From the NCBI RefSeq assembly GCF_026914305.1, contig NZ_CP113866.1, positions 1,305,501 to 1,369,500 on the forward strand: a stretch of 64,000 nucleotides of DNA, read 5' to 3'. The DNA comes from Caldicellulosiruptor acetigenus (GTDB lineage Bacteria; Bacillota; Thermoanaerobacteria; Caldicellulosiruptorales; Caldicellulosiruptoraceae). The translations under genes were made by a program, and so were the position numbers. The notes beneath the pieces were generated by a model that ran no database searches, was not told the origin of the DNA, and saw only the letters and a program-made list of their open reading frames with translations. Positions 32,720 to 42,575 of this stretch are shown here, one piece after another. Position 1 is the first letter of the stretch. Each line of letters starts with the position of its first letter.

Positions 32720-33163
32720 ATGGTCCTGAGGGTAAAAAGAGCAGAGGATGCAAAAGATTTGCCGCTTCCGACATATATATCAAGCGGGGCGGCGGGAATG
32801 GACCTCTTCGCGTGTGTCGAAGAAGAAGAGATTATAAACCCTGGTGAGATAAAGCTCATCCGAACAGGTCTTTACATTGAACTTCCAGAAGGATATGAAG
32901 CACAGGTACGACCTCGCAGTGGTCTTGCTTTAAAACATGGCATCACTGTTTTAAATTCTCCTGGGACAATCGATAGTGATTACAGGGGGGAGATAGGAGT
33001 AATATTAATTAACCTTGGCAAGGAGCCTTTTGTAGTAAAGAGAGGAGATAGGATAGCCCAGATGGTAATATCAAGGTTTGAAAGAGTAGAAAAGATTGAA
33101 GAGACAGAAGAGCTATCGACAACGTCCAGAGCAGACAGAGGATTTGGTTCAAGTGGTGTGTAG
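32720..33163 (+). CDS. dut: Deoxyuridine 5'-triphosphate nucleotidohydrolase
   Basis: Hydrolyses dUTP to dUMP, keeping uracil out of DNA and feeding thymidylate synthesis. All five trimeric dUTPase motifs are visible in 147 residues: [18 protein letters not shown], the catalytic-Asp motif [22 protein letters not shown] and the C-terminal flap [17 protein letters not shown] precedes ATG 32720, 16 bases after the peptidase gene. Confidence 0.97.
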   Translation: MVLRVKRAEDAKDLPLPTYISSGAAGMDLFACVEEEEIINPGEIKLIRTGLYIELPEGYEAQVRPRSGLALKHGITVLNSPGTIDSDYRGEIGVILINLGKEPFVVKRGDRIAQMVISRFERVEKIEETEELSTTSRADRGFGSSGV

Positions 33164-33183
33164 AAAAGTAGGAGGGTAAAAAT

Positions 33184-33420
33184 ATGCTTTTGAGCGAAAT
33201 AAAAAATTCAAAACCTATTGTGTCTCAGCAGTCAGGTAGAATTTTAGGAAGTTCTGATTCGTTAGAACTTGTTATTGACAATGAAGGAAATATAGTTAGC
33301 ATTGAACTTAAAAAGAAACGAGGGTTTAGGTGGGAGACCGAAGTAATCCCATGGAATGATATTATTGTGATAGGTGAGGATGTAATAATTGCAAATATAA
33401 AAGAGGGTGAACATGAATGA
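33184..33420 (+). CDS. YlmC/YmxH-type PRC-barrel protein
   Basis: A 78-residue single PRC-barrel domain (LLSEIKNSKPIVSQQSGRILG, then DLVID-like ELVIDNEGNIVSIELK). This family is linked to sporulation in Bacillus, but its molecular role is unknown. AGGAGGG precedes ATG 33184. Its stop overlaps the next ATG by 4 bases. The M16-dut-ymxH neighbourhood supports the assignment. Confidence 0.82.
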   Translation: MLLSEIKNSKPIVSQQSGRILGSSDSLELVIDNEGNIVSIELKKKRGFRWETEVIPWNDIIVIGEDVIIANIKEGEHE

Positions 33421-34004
33421 TTCTTCCAACTTCTTTTTTTGGTTTTTCAAAGCCTCAGGTGAGAAGTTATATTGAAAATCTTACCCAGAGCTTTGAAAAT
33501 TTGATTTCTAAGCTTGATAGGGAAAGAGAACTTTTGACTTTAGAAAACGAAAGACTTGCAAAGGAGATAGAGAAGCTTAAAAAGAATTTGTCTAATTTAC
33601 ATATCAAGGATATTGAATATTATAAAGCTTTCATTGAGGATTTTTTTGTAAGCGAATGGGAAGAATACTATTCAAAAAAAGCACAAGAAGTTCAGATAGA
33701 ATATTCAAAAACTTTAGATGAGCTTGAAAAGATTAAAGAAAGTATAATTCAGCATATTCAATATCTTGAAAAATACAAAGAAGAAATCTTAAAAAGACTC
33801 TGCACTTTGGTTGATGAGATAGAAAAGTTTTTGAGCGATGATGAAAGTTTGCCCGCTAAAAAACTCCAAAGAGACTTTTATGTAGACGATGTGTTAGTAC
33901 TTCCTGCAGGAATTGTTATAAACCATGAGGTAATTGAAAGTATGAGGGAGAAAGGCTTTTTGATTGAATTTTTAAAACATCTTGCAAAGGAGGAAGAAGA
34001 ATGA
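33417..34004 (+). CDS. Coiled-coil protein, DivIVA-like N-terminus
   Basis: A 195-residue, Lys/Glu-rich cytoplasmic protein. The opening FFGFSKPQVRSYIENLTQSF loosely resembles the DivIVA N-terminal membrane-sensing motif. It is followed by a strong heptad pattern at about residues 20-60 and another at 95-135. The C-terminal 50 residues contain DVLVLPAGIVINHEVIESM. It sits in a coupled run (ATGA overlaps) between the PRC-barrel protein and the Lrp regulator. A cell-envelope or septum scaffold is possible; no function is assigned. Confidence 0.6.
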   Translation: MILPTSFFGFSKPQVRSYIENLTQSFENLISKLDRERELLTLENERLAKEIEKLKKNLSNLHIKDIEYYKAFIEDFFVSEWEEYYSKKAQEVQIEYSKTLDELEKIKESIIQHIQYLEKYKEEILKRLCTLVDEIEKFLSDDESLPAKKLQRDFYVDDVLVLPAGIVINHEVIESMREKGFLIEFLKHLAKEEEE

Positions 34005-34489
34005 ACATAGAAGTAAAGGTTTTAGAGATTTTAGAACAAAATCCAAAACTCTCTGCTCAAGAGATTGCAGTAATGCTTGGCGAAGATAAGGAAAACATTG
34101 AAGAGGTTATAAAAAAGCTTGAGGAAGATAAGGTAATTGTAAAGTATCATACAATTATAAACTGGGAAAAAACAGAAAAAGAAGTGGTTGAAGCAATTGT
34201 TGAGGTGAAAGTAACTCCCCAGCGAGGGTTTGGTTATGATGCCATTGCTAAAAGAATTTACAAGTTTCCTGAAGTAAAAGCTGTATATTTGCTTTCGGGA
34301 GATTATGACCTGCACGTTGTTGTAGAGGGCAAGAGCATGAAAGATATTGCTCAGTTTGTTGGCTCTAAACTTGCACCGCTTGAATATGTCCTTTCAACAG
34401 CAACCCACTTTATAATGAAAAAGTACAAAGATGCAGGAGTAATACTTGAAGATGGTGAAAAGGACGACAGGGAGGTTATAACACCGTGA
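34001..34489 (+). CDS. Lrp/AsnC family transcriptional regulator
   Basis: 162 residues: an N-terminal winged helix-turn-helix (LEILEQNPKLSAQEIAVMLGEDKENIEEVIKKL, residues 6-38 approx.) and a C-terminal RAM domain (AIVEVKVTPQRGFGYDAIAKRI, VYLLSGDYDLHVVVEG). These proteins sense amino acids. It overlaps the downstream aminotransferase by 4 bases, so it may regulate or sense a product of that enzyme. Confidence 0.92.
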   Translation: MNIEVKVLEILEQNPKLSAQEIAVMLGEDKENIEEVIKKLEEDKVIVKYHTIINWEKTEKEVVEAIVEVKVTPQRGFGYDAIAKRIYKFPEVKAVYLLSGDYDLHVVVEGKSMKDIAQFVGSKLAPLEYVLSTATHFIMKKYKDAGVILEDGEKDDREVITP

Positions 34490-35709
34490 GTAATTTAGAA
34501 AAGTACATTTCAAAGAGCGTTCAAAGCGTTCCACCCTCAGGTATTAGGAAATTTTTTGATATTGTATCTGAGATGAAAGATGCTCTATCGCTTGGAGTTG
34601 GTGAACCTGATTTTGTAACTCCATGGAACATCCGCGAAATGGGAATATATTCTATTGAAGAAGGACACACCCACTATACATCAAACTTCGGACTTTTGGA
34701 GCTGAGAAAAGAGATTAGCAGGTATTTGAAAGAAAGATTCGACCTGGACTATCCAAATTACAGGGAGCAGATTTTGGTAACTGTTGGGGCAAGCGAAGCA
34801 ATCGATATTGCTTTAAGAAGCATAGTAAATCCTGGTGATGAGGTCTTGATTCCTGAACCTTGTTTTGTCTCATACAAACCATGTGTAATTTTTGCAGGTG
34901 GTGTACCGGTTGAGATTGAAACAAGACCAGAAAACGACTTTAAGCTTAGAGCAGAGGATATTTTACCCAAAATATCTTCCAAAACTAAGGCTATTATTTT
35001 ATCTTATCCCAACAATCCAACAGGTGCTATTATGACAAGAGAGGATTTAAAAGAGATTGTTGATATATTGAAAGATAGGGACATCATAGTAATATCTGAC
35101 GAAATATATGCTGAGCTTACATATGAAGGAAGCCATGTTTCAATTGCTAATTTCCCTGAAATGAAAGAAAAGACCATTGTTATAAACGGTTTTTCAAAAG
35201 CATTTGCTATGACAGGTTGGAGACTCGGATTTGTTGCTGCAGAGGAGGTTTTTATCAAAGCGATGGCCAAAGTGCATCAGTACATCATAATGAGTGCTCC
35301 GACCTTTTCCCAGTATGCTGCTATTGAAGCGCTTAAGAATGGGCTTTCAGAAGTTGAAAAGATGAGAGAAGAGTATAACAGAAGAAGACGCTATATGGTG
35401 AGCAGATTTAACAAGATGGGACTTGAATGTTTTGAACCAAAAGGAGCGTTTTATGTTTTTCCATCCATAAAGGCCACCGGTCTTCCTTCTGAGGAGTTTG
35501 CAGAAAGGCTTTTGTACGAACAGAAAGTAGCAGTTGTGCCAGGCACTGCATTTGGGAGGTCAGGAGAAGGATTTATAAGATGTTCGTATGCCTATTCGAT
35601 TGAAACCATAAAACAAGCTTTGGACAGGATAGAAAAGTTTGTTTCAAACCTCAAAACTCAAGGTGTCTTCCAGCAAACTCGTGAAAATAATGTGGTAGTG
35701 GAGAAGTAA
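34486..35709 (+). CDS. Class I/II PLP-dependent aminotransferase
   Basis: A 407-residue fold-type I aminotransferase. The PLP lysine lies in NGFSKAFAMTGWRLGF. Cofactor and substrate residues are visible in YPNNPTGAI, SDEIYAELTY and the C-terminal Arg in GFIRCSYA. It resembles aspartate/aromatic and PatA-type enzymes; the true amino donor cannot be told from sequence. GTG start overlaps the Lrp gene. The last 59 bases run antisense to the end of the pseudouridine synthase gene. Confidence 0.92.
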   Translation: MSNLEKYISKSVQSVPPSGIRKFFDIVSEMKDALSLGVGEPDFVTPWNIREMGIYSIEEGHTHYTSNFGLLELRKEISRYLKERFDLDYPNYREQILVTVGASEAIDIALRSIVNPGDEVLIPEPCFVSYKPCVIFAGGVPVEIETRPENDFKLRAEDILPKISSKTKAIILSYPNNPTGAIMTREDLKEIVDILKDRDIIVISDEIYAELTYEGSHVSIANFPEMKEKTIVINGFSKAFAMTGWRLGFVAAEEVFIKAMAKVHQYIIMSAPTFSQYAAIEALKNGLSEVEKMREEYNRRRRYMVSRFNKMGLECFEPKGAFYVFPSIKATGLPSEEFAERLLYEQKVAVVPGTAFGRSGEGFIRCSYAYSIETIKQALDRIEKFVSNLKTQGVFQQTRENNVVVEK

Positions 35710-36532
35710 TGTAATAAACTTTATTGTCAATTAGTTTGAAAGTAAATCTTATCGAATAAGCGTGAAGAAGCAAAGGAGTATTTTGTGTTCTTTCTTTACC
35801 GTAAATACAGTCTCCCACAATCGGATGGCCAATTGACGATAAGTGAACTCTTAGCTGATGTGTTCTGCCTGTTATTGGCTTTAATTTTAGTAGTGAGAAG
35901 TTTTCAAAAGAATCAATGACTTCATAGTATGTGGAAGCAAAACTGCCATCTTGATGAATTTCTCTTTTGATGCCATCATCTGAGCGTTTAATGGGTTTTT
36001 CAATAAGCCCACTTTTTTTTGCCAATCTGCCGTGAACTATTGCAATATATGTCTTTTCAACTTGTCTTTTTTCAAACTCGTGTGAGACGATGCTGTGAAA
36101 GTAAGAGTTTTTAGCAAATACAACTATTCCTGAGGTATCTTTATCTAACCTGTTTATTATGTGTGAAGCAAGGTTTTTAGAATTTAAATAATACTCAACA
36201 TAGTTTGCGATGGTATCAAAATAATGCCCTTTAGAGGGATGTGAAGGAAGGCCGGAAGGTTTGTTTACAAATAAAAAGAAGTTGTCCTCATACAATATAT
36301 CGATGTTACCCTCAACAGGAGCTATATTTGATTTGGAAGATATCAAATCAACTTCAATTACAGCATTTTCTTGTGGATATTGATGCACAGAATAGATTGG
36401 GGGAATAAATCTTATTTGACCGTGCACCTTTAACCTGCTCATCAGTGTTGAAGATAAAAAGAGTCTTTTTTGCAATATCTGTTTATATGACATCTTCAAA
36501 TCTTCTTTTTTAACCACATATATTAGCTTCAT
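35651..36532 (-). CDS. RluA-family pseudouridine synthase
   Basis: 293 residues. The catalytic Asp lies in INRLDKDTSGIVVFAKN, with KTYIAIVHGRL, KPITGRTHQLRVHLSSIGHPIVGD and a C-terminal LLLHAYSIRF. An N-terminal region (about 1-70) is S4-like. It isomerises uridine in rRNA or tRNA; the site is unknown (RluD/YlyB-like by overall shape). The 3' end overlaps the convergent aminotransferase by 59 bases, and no terminator hairpin is visible between them. Confidence 0.93.
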   Translation of the reverse strand: MKLIYVVKKEDLKMSYKQILQKRLFLSSTLMSRLKVHGQIRFIPPIYSVHQYPQENAVIEVDLISSKSNIAPVEGNIDILYEDNFFLFVNKPSGLPSHPSKGHYFDTIANYVEYYLNSKNLASHIINRLDKDTSGIVVFAKNSYFHSIVSHEFEKRQVEKTYIAIVHGRLAKKSGLIEKPIKRSDDGIKREIHQDGSFASTYYEVIDSFENFSLLKLKPITGRTHQLRVHLSSIGHPIVGDCIYGKERTQNTPLLLHAYSIRFTFKLIDNKVYYITSPLPHYFHEFAGRHLEF

Positions 36533-36570
36533 ATTGTTTTTTCATCCTTCCTGTTAAAATTTTTTAACAT

Positions 36571-36599
36571 ATGATATGATAATTTATTGAGGGTATCAA
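36571..36599 (-). promoter_or_regulatory. Promoter of the pseudouridine synthase gene
   Basis: On the minus strand, TTGATA (36594-36599), a 17-base spacer and TATCAT (36571-36576). A 16-base palindrome, GTTAAAATTTTTTAAC (36553-36568), lies over the expected transcription start. Confidence 0.5.
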
Positions 36600-36653
36600 T
36601 AGCTACCACTTTTAAAACAATTATATCACAATACAATAGAGGTGATATGCTCT

Positions 36654-37556
36654 ATGGCATTCAAATCTGGATTTGTTGCGTTAATTGGTCGTCCTAATGT
36701 TGGTAAATCTACTCTTATGAACTACCTTGTTGGTAAAAAGATCTCTATTATTTCGCCCAAACCACAGACAACCAGAAACAGTATAAAAGGCATCCTCACT
36801 TTAGAAGATGCTCAGATTATATTTATAGACACTCCAGGTGTTCATCCTCCAAAGAACAAGCTGGGTGAGTATATGGTAAAGGTGTCTGAAAAGACTTTAA
36901 AAGAAGTGGATTTGATTTTGTATATTGTAGAAGCAATCGATAATGGAATTGGACCATGGGATGAGGCGATAATAGAAAAGCTAAAGGAAGTGGAGACACC
37001 AAAGATTCTGGTTTTGAACAAATCTGACCTTGCTTCAAAAGAGAATATAGAGATACTGAAAAGCATTTTCTCCACAAAACTGAATTTTGAATCTATAGTT
37101 GACATAGCTGCAATTAACGGGTACAATTGCGACCTGCTTCTTAGCAAAATAAAGGAGCTGCTTCCAGAAGGGCCAAAGTATTATCTTGACGATATGACAA
37201 CTGATGTGAGAGAAAGTTTTATTGTAGCAGAGATTATAAGAGAAAAGATTTTGCTCAATCTTTCTGAAGAAGTGCCGCACGGGGTTGGAATTGCGATTGA
37301 GAGGTTTGCTGAAAGAGAAAACAAGGATATACTGGATATTGAAGCCACCATCTATTGTGAAAAAGATTCACACAAAGCAATAATTATTGGTAAAGGTGGG
37401 CAGATGCTCAAAAAAATTGGAATGCAAGCGCGACAAGAGCTTGAGATGATATTTGGAATAAAAGTAAATCTTCAGCTTTGGGTAAAAGTTAAGAAAAACT
37501 GGAGAGACGACATCTCTGCCATGAAAATGCTCGGTTATAACCTTAAAGAGGTCTGA
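36654..37556 (+). CDS. era: GTPase Era
   Basis: Essential GTPase for 30S subunit maturation, 300 residues. G motifs: [10 protein letters not shown] (G1), DTPGVH (G3), NKSD (G4). The C-terminal KH domain has [17 protein letters not shown] and binds the 3' end of 16S rRNA. ATG 36654 is preferred over GTG 36642 because GAGGTGA at 36639-36645 is 8 bases upstream of it. recO follows after 7 bases. Confidence 0.97.
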   Translation: MAFKSGFVALIGRPNVGKSTLMNYLVGKKISIISPKPQTTRNSIKGILTLEDAQIIFIDTPGVHPPKNKLGEYMVKVSEKTLKEVDLILYIVEAIDNGIGPWDEAIIEKLKEVETPKILVLNKSDLASKENIEILKSIFSTKLNFESIVDIAAINGYNCDLLLSKIKELLPEGPKYYLDDMTTDVRESFIVAEIIREKILLNLSEEVPHGVGIAIERFAERENKDILDIEATIYCEKDSHKAIIIGKGGQMLKKIGMQARQELEMIFGIKVNLQLWVKVKKNWRDDISAMKMLGYNLKEV

Positions 37557-37563
37557 GGAATAG

Positions 37564-38298
37564 ATGAAATTAATAAAAACTAAAGGAATTGTGCTAAAAG
37601 AGACAAACTTTGAAGAGTCGAGTAAGATTTTGACTGTGCTCACAAGCGACTTTGGGAAAATTCAAGTTTTATCGAAAAATTGTAGAAGGCTTTTAAGTGT
37701 TTTGTCTGCTGTATCTCAGCCGCTTATGTTCTGTGAGTTTGTTATAAGAAAAACAAAAGATATTTACTCAATTTCTTCAGCATCTGTGATTGAATCATTT
37801 TTTGAACTATCTCAAGATGTAAATCTTGCAATTTATTCGGGATATCTTATTGAACTTGTTGACAGTTTCTTGGAATTTGAACAAAAAAATGAGGATGTTT
37901 TAAGGCTTCTTTTAAACTCTCTTTATCTTCTGAAAAAAGGAAAAGACCCTGAAGTGGTCAGCAGGATATTTGAAATAAAAATTTTAGTATATACAGGCTT
38001 TTTCCCTCAGTTTACCCAGTGTGTAAAGTGTCAGAGAAAGGACATTACAAGAGCGTTCTTTTCTTTCAAAAACGGTGGTCTTACTTGCGAAGCTTGCAAA
38101 GAAGATAATGATATAGAGATCGAGATTGAAGTTGTAAAGCGTATTTTAATTGTTGCAGCAACCAATTTGAAAAAGCTCAACAAGATTTCGTTTGACAGCT
38201 CTTTAAACAGCAAGATAAAGACCATAACGCTACCATATATTAAAATGGTGCTGCAAAAAGATATCAAAATTCTTGATTTTTTTAGGTTTATACAATAA
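37564..38298 (+). CDS. recO: DNA repair protein RecO
   Basis: RecF-pathway mediator that loads RecA on SSB-coated DNA. 244 residues: an N-terminal OB fold ([28 protein letters not shown]), then a helical domain with the four-cysteine zinc site CVKC...CEAC near residues 158-182. The era-recO-glyQS order is conserved in Firmicutes. Confidence 0.95.
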   Translation: MKLIKTKGIVLKETNFEESSKILTVLTSDFGKIQVLSKNCRRLLSVLSAVSQPLMFCEFVIRKTKDIYSISSASVIESFFELSQDVNLAIYSGYLIELVDSFLEFEQKNEDVLRLLLNSLYLLKKGKDPEVVSRIFEIKILVYTGFFPQFTQCVKCQRKDITRAFFSFKNGGLTCEACKEDNDIEIEIEVVKRILIVAATNLKKLNKISFDSSLNSKIKTITLPYIKMVLQKDIKILDFFRFIQ

Positions 38299-38350
38299 AA
38301 TAAATTCGACTCTTGATAAAAATAATAAATTTGAAGGTGGTAAGAGCAAT

Positions 38351-39655
38351 ATGGTGACAATGGATGAAATAGTTGCCCTTTGCAAACGTCGTGGATTTAT
38401 ATTTCAATCAAGCGAGATATACGGTGGACTCAATAGCTGCTGGGACTATGGTCCTCTTGGTGTAGAGATGAAAAATAACATAAAAAGACTGTGGTGGAAA
38501 GCAAACGTCCAGCTCAGAGACGATGTTGTGGGGCTTGACTCAAGCATTTTGATGAATCCAAAGGTTTGGGAAGCAAGCGGACACTTGAGCAATTTTGCCG
38601 ACCCTATGGCTGACTGCAAGGTGTGCAAAAAAAGATGGAGAGTGGACCAGCTTCAAGAGTACAAATGCCCTGAGTGCGGCGGTGAACTTACCGAGGCAAG
38701 AATGTTCAACCTTATGTTCAAAACATTTATGGGCCCTGTTGAAGATGAGTCGGCCGTTGTGTATTTGAGACCTGAAACAGCACAAGGTATTTTTGTAAAC
38801 TTTATTAATGTTCAGCAGACAATGAGAAAGAAGCTTCCTTTTGGAATTGCTCAGATTGGCAAGTCGTTCAGAAACGAGATTACACCTGGCAACTTTATTT
38901 TCAGGACAAGAGAGTTTGAACAGATGGAAATAGAGTATTTTGTAAAGCCAGGGACTGATGAGCAGTGGCACAAACACTGGATTGAGCAAAGGATAAACTG
39001 GTATTACAAATTAGGAATAAAGAAGGAAAATCTAAGAATTCGCGAACATGGCAAGGACGAGCTTGCACACTATGCAAAAGCATGTGTGGACATTGAATAT
39101 TTATTCCCGATGGGATGGTCAGAGCTTGAAGGTATTGCGAACAGGACAGACTTTGACCTAACACAACATCAAAAATACAGCGGCGAAAACTTAACATATT
39201 TTGACGATGAGACAAAACAAAGGTATATTCCATATGTAATTGAGCCATCTGCAGGCGTGGACAGGTCTTTACTTGCATTTTTAATTGATGCATATGAATA
39301 CCAGCAGATTGATAAAGATGACTTCAGAGTGGTACTTCACCTTCACCCTGCGATTGCACCTGTAAAAGCTGCTGTGTTCCCGCTTATGAAAAAAGAAGAG
39401 CTTGTAAAAAAAGCAAAGGAAATTTACAATGAGCTTAAATACAAGTGGATTGTTCAATACGATGAGAGTGGTAGCATAGGTAAAAGATATAGGCGACAAG
39501 ATGAGATTGGAACACCATTTGGAATCACAGTAGATTATCAGACTTTAGAAGATGAAACTGTTACAATAAGAGATAGAGACACCATGGAGCAAGTGAGGGT
39601 GCATATAAAAGAAATAATTCCTTACCTTGAAGAAAGAATTGAGGTAAAGTTTTAA
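38351..39655 (+). CDS. glyQS: Glycyl-tRNA synthetase, dimeric type
   Basis: Class II aminoacyl-tRNA synthetase in a single chain of about 434 residues. Motif 1/2 region: [30 protein letters not shown] is split here by a short zinc-like Cys set (CKVCKK, CPECGG). Also present are [30 protein letters not shown] (motif 2) and the C-terminal anticodon-binding domain. ATG 38351 is chosen for its AGGTGG site and family start; an in-frame start at 38273 lies inside recO. No T-box leader is visible in the 52-base gap. Confidence 0.95.
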   Translation: MVTMDEIVALCKRRGFIFQSSEIYGGLNSCWDYGPLGVEMKNNIKRLWWKANVQLRDDVVGLDSSILMNPKVWEASGHLSNFADPMADCKVCKKRWRVDQLQEYKCPECGGELTEARMFNLMFKTFMGPVEDESAVVYLRPETAQGIFVNFINVQQTMRKKLPFGIAQIGKSFRNEITPGNFIFRTREFEQMEIEYFVKPGTDEQWHKHWIEQRINWYYKLGIKKENLRIREHGKDELAHYAKACVDIEYLFPMGWSELEGIANRTDFDLTQHQKYSGENLTYFDDETKQRYIPYVIEPSAGVDRSLLAFLIDAYEYQQIDKDDFRVVLHLHPAIAPVKAAVFPLMKKEELVKKAKEIYNELKYKWIVQYDESGSIGKRYRRQDEIGTPFGITVDYQTLEDETVTIRDRDTMEQVRVHIKEIIPYLEERIEVKF

Positions 39656-39684
39656 ACAAAATATATTCTCAAACTGCAAAAATA

Positions 39685-39693
39685 TGCTATAAT
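39685..39693 (+). promoter_or_regulatory. Extended -10 promoter of ppdK
   Basis: TGCTATAAT (39685-39693) is a perfect -10 hexamer with the extended TG. No clear -35 is present. It leaves a leader of about 68 bases before the TTG start. Confidence 0.6.
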
Positions 39694-39767
39694 ATTTTAT
39701 GTTGTAACATGCCAAGTTTCCCCTTTATATATTTTCCCAAATAAATTTCACATAGGAGGGATTTTAA

Positions 39768-42419
39768 TTGAGCAAAAAGAAATATGTCTACATGTTCTAT
39801 GAAGGCAACAAAGACATGAGAGAACTTCTCGGTGGAAAAGGTGCGAATCTTGCTGAGATGACAAATCTTGGACTTCCTGTTCCTCCTGGATTTACTGTCA
39901 CAACAGAGGCTTGTACAAGATACTATGAAGAAGGCGAAAAGATAGCAGATGAGATTGTAGAAGAGATCTTTGAAAAACTTGCCGAACTTGAGAAGATCAC
40001 GGGAAAGAAATTCGGTGATCCAAGCAACCCACTTCTTGTTTCTGTTCGAAGCGGTGCAAGAGTTTCAATGCCAGGTATGATGGATACAATCCTCAACCTT
40101 GGTATCAATGATGAAGTTGTTAAAGGCTTAGCAGAACTTACAAACAATGAGAGGTTTGCATACGACTCATACAGAAGATTCATTCAGATGTTCTCTGACG
40201 TTGTTATGGGCATTGAAAAGAACAAGTTTGAAAAGATACTTGATGAAGTCAAAGAAAAGTATGGTGCGAAATACGACACAGATTTGACAGCTGAGCATTT
40301 AAAAGAGGTTGTTGTAAGGTACAAAGAGCTTTACAAAGCTGAAAAAGGTGAAGATTTCCCACAAGACCCCAAAGTTCAACTCTTGGAAGCGGTAAAAGCA
40401 GTTTTCAGGTCGTGGAACAACCCAAGAGCTATTGTATACAGAAGACTTAACGAGATTCCACACGATTGGGGAACAGCTGTAAACGTTCAGATGATGGCAT
40501 ATGGTAACATGGGCAACGACTCTGGTACAGGCGTTGCATTTACAAGAAATCCTGCAACAGGTGAAAAAGAGCTTTATGGTGAGTTCTTGATGAACGCACA
40601 GGGTGAAGACGTTGTTGCAGGTATCAGAACACCACAGCCAATCTCTGCTTTGAAAGAAACAATGCCAGAAGTATACCAGCAGCTTGCTGACATTGCAAAG
40701 AAGCTTGAAACATATTACAAAGACATGCAGGATATGGAGTTTACAATTGAAAGAGGCAAACTCTATATGCTTCAGACAAGAAATGGTAAGAGAACTGCAC
40801 AGGCAGCGCTCAAGATTGCAGTTGATATGGTAGAAGAAGGTCTTATTACAAAAGAAGAAGCAATGTTAAAAGTTGACCCCAAACAGCTTGATACACTACT
40901 TCACCCAACATTTGAGCCAGATGCGCTCAAAGCTGCAAAACCAATTGCAAAGGGTCTTCCTGCATCACCTGGTGCTGCAACAGGTAAGATTTATTTCACA
41001 GCTGAAGAAGCAAAAGCTGCTGTTGAAAGAGGAGAAAAGAAGGTTATTCTTGTTAGAACAGAGACATCTCCAGAAGACATTGAAGGTATGGTTGCAGCTC
41101 AGGGTATTTTGACATCAAGAGGCGGTATGACATCACACGCTGCAGTTGTTGCAAGAGGTATGGGTAAATGCTGTGTTGCAGGATGTGGCGACATTACTAT
41201 AAACGAAGAAGAGAAGTATTTCACAACACCTGATGGAAAAGTTTATCGTGAAGGGGATTGGATTTCACTTGACGGTTCAACAGGATACGTATATGCTGGT
41301 GAGCTTCCAACAAAAGAACCAGAACTGACAGGCTATTTTGCAACATTCATGCAATGGGCTGACGAGATAAGAAGACTTAAAGTTAGAGCAAACGCAGATA
41401 CACCAAGAGATGCTGCACAGGCAAGGAAGTTTGGTGCAGAGGGTATTGGTCTTTGCAGAACAGAGCACATGTTCTTTGAAGAAGATAGAATTCCTGCAAT
41501 GAGAGAGATGATTGTTGCAAGAACAGAAGAGCAGAGAAGAAAAGCTCTTGAGAAGCTCCTACCAATGCAAAGAGGAGACTTTGAAGCACTGTTCAGAGAA
41601 ATGAAAGGTTACCCTGTTACAATAAGACTTTTAGACCCACCACTCCATGAATTCTTGCCAAAAGAAGATGATGCTATAAGAGAACTTGCAAAAGAAATGG
41701 GCATTACCTTTGAAGAACTCAAGGCAATTGTTCAGAGCTTGCACGAGCTCAACCCGATGCTTGGCCACAGAGGTTGCCGTTTGGCTGTAACATATCCTGA
41801 AATTGCTGAGATGCAGACAAGGGCTATTATCGAGGCAGCAATCAATGTAAAGAATGAAGGTATTGATGTTGTTCCTGAGATAATGGTTCCTCTTGTTGGT
41901 GAACTCAAAGAGCTCAAATACATTAAAGATATCATTGTAAAGACAGCTGAAAAGGTTATGGAAGAAAAAGGTGTTAAGATTGAATACAAAGTTGGAACAA
42001 TGATTGAGGTACCACGTGCTGCACTTACTGCTGATGAGATTGCAAAAGAAGCTGAGTTCTTCTCATTTGGTACAAATGACTTAACGCAGATGACATTTGG
42101 TTTCTCCAGAGACGACATTGGCAAGTTCTTAAATGACTACTTTGAAAAGAAGATATTCGAAACAGACCCATTTGCAAGACTTGACGAAAAAGGTGTTGGC
42201 AAACTCATTAAGATGGCTGCAGAACTTGGAAGATCAACAAGACCAGACATCAAACTTGGTATCTGTGGTGAGCATGGCGGCGACCCATCCAGCATAGAAT
42301 TCTGCCACAACGTAGGACTTGACTATGTATCATGTTCACCGTTCAGAGTGCCAATTGCAAGACTTGCTGCAGCACAAGCTCAAGTAAAATCAAAAATGAA
42401 AGCATTTATTGACAAATAA
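39768..42419 (+). CDS. ppdK: Pyruvate, phosphate dikinase
   Basis: Interconverts PEP, AMP and PPi with pyruvate, ATP and Pi; in PPi-linked thermophilic anaerobes it can act as a glycolytic enzyme alongside pyruvate kinase. 883 residues in three parts: ATP-grasp ([37 protein letters not shown]), the swivelling phosphohistidine domain (His457 in [15 protein letters not shown]) and the PEP/pyruvate TIM barrel ending [13 protein letters not shown] with the catalytic Cys. TTG start at 39768 is supported by AGGAGGG 7 bases upstream. It has its own promoter and terminator. Confidence 0.98.
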   Translation: MSKKKYVYMFYEGNKDMRELLGGKGANLAEMTNLGLPVPPGFTVTTEACTRYYEEGEKIADEIVEEIFEKLAELEKITGKKFGDPSNPLLVSVRSGARVSMPGMMDTILNLGINDEVVKGLAELTNNERFAYDSYRRFIQMFSDVVMGIEKNKFEKILDEVKEKYGAKYDTDLTAEHLKEVVVRYKELYKAEKGEDFPQDPKVQLLEAVKAVFRSWNNPRAIVYRRLNEIPHDWGTAVNVQMMAYGNMGNDSGTGVAFTRNPATGEKELYGEFLMNAQGEDVVAGIRTPQPISALKETMPEVYQQLADIAKKLETYYKDMQDMEFTIERGKLYMLQTRNGKRTAQAALKIAVDMVEEGLITKEEAMLKVDPKQLDTLLHPTFEPDALKAAKPIAKGLPASPGAATGKIYFTAEEAKAAVERGEKKVILVRTETSPEDIEGMVAAQGILTSRGGMTSHAAVVARGMGKCCVAGCGDITINEEEKYFTTPDGKVYREGDWISLDGSTGYVYAGELPTKEPELTGYFATFMQWADEIRRLKVRANADTPRDAAQARKFGAEGIGLCRTEHMFFEEDRIPAMREMIVARTEEQRRKALEKLLPMQRGDFEALFREMKGYPVTIRLLDPPLHEFLPKEDDAIRELAKEMGITFEELKAIVQSLHELNPMLGHRGCRLAVTYPEIAEMQTRAIIEAAINVKNEGIDVVPEIMVPLVGELKELKYIKDIIVKTAEKVMEEKGVKIEYKVGTMIEVPRAALTADEIAKEAEFFSFGTNDLTQMTFGFSRDDIGKFLNDYFEKKIFETDPFARLDEKGVGKLIKMAAELGRSTRPDIKLGICGEHGGDPSSIEFCHNVGLDYVSCSPFRVPIARLAAAQAQVKSKMKAFIDK

Positions 42420-42435
42420 TATTTCTGCAAAGAAG

Positions 42436-42474
42436 AGCAGAGGAGGGCGAAAAATGCCTTCCTCTGCTTTTTTT
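42436..42474 (+). terminator. Rho-independent terminator after ppdK
   Basis: AGCAGAGGAGGG (42436-42447) pairs with CCTTCCTCTGCT (42457-42468) with one wobble, followed by seven Ts. Confidence 0.92.
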
Positions 42475-42486
42475 GTATGTATACAC

Positions 42487-42514
42487 TTGAATGGAAATAA
42501 AAAAATGGTATAAT
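42487..42514 (+). promoter_or_regulatory. Promoter of the glycolytic operon
   Basis: TTGAAT (42487-42492), a 16-base spacer and TATAAT (42509-42514), also with an extended TGG element. It precedes cggR. Confidence 0.75.
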
Positions 42515-42520
42515 ATAATT

Positions 42521-42557
42521 GGGACTAAAAAGAAAGTTATATGGATAAAATTGTCCC
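42521..42557 (+). promoter_or_regulatory. Candidate CggR operator
   Basis: GGGAC at 42521-42525 and its inverse GTCCC at 42553-42557 lie just after the -10 box, 32 bases centre to centre, or about three helical turns. The Bacillus CggR operator is built on repeated GGGAC half-sites, so autoregulation is plausible. The arrangement is inverted here, and direct repeats of the Bacillus type are not seen. Confidence 0.4.
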
Positions 42558-42575
42558 GCTGGAGAATGAGAGAGT

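Noticed and set aside
36553..36568. Rex operator
   Set aside because: Half-sites GTTAA/TTAAC are 6 bases apart rather than 4, and flanking TTG/CAA are missing.
38299..38350. Possible T-box leader for glycyl-tRNA synthetase
   Set aside because: Only 52 bases, no T-box sequence or terminator stem; the gene appears to be read from the era-recO transcript.
39699..39710. ATGTTGTAACAT palindrome after the ppdK -10
   Set aside because: Only 5-bp arms; expected by chance in such AT-rich sequence.
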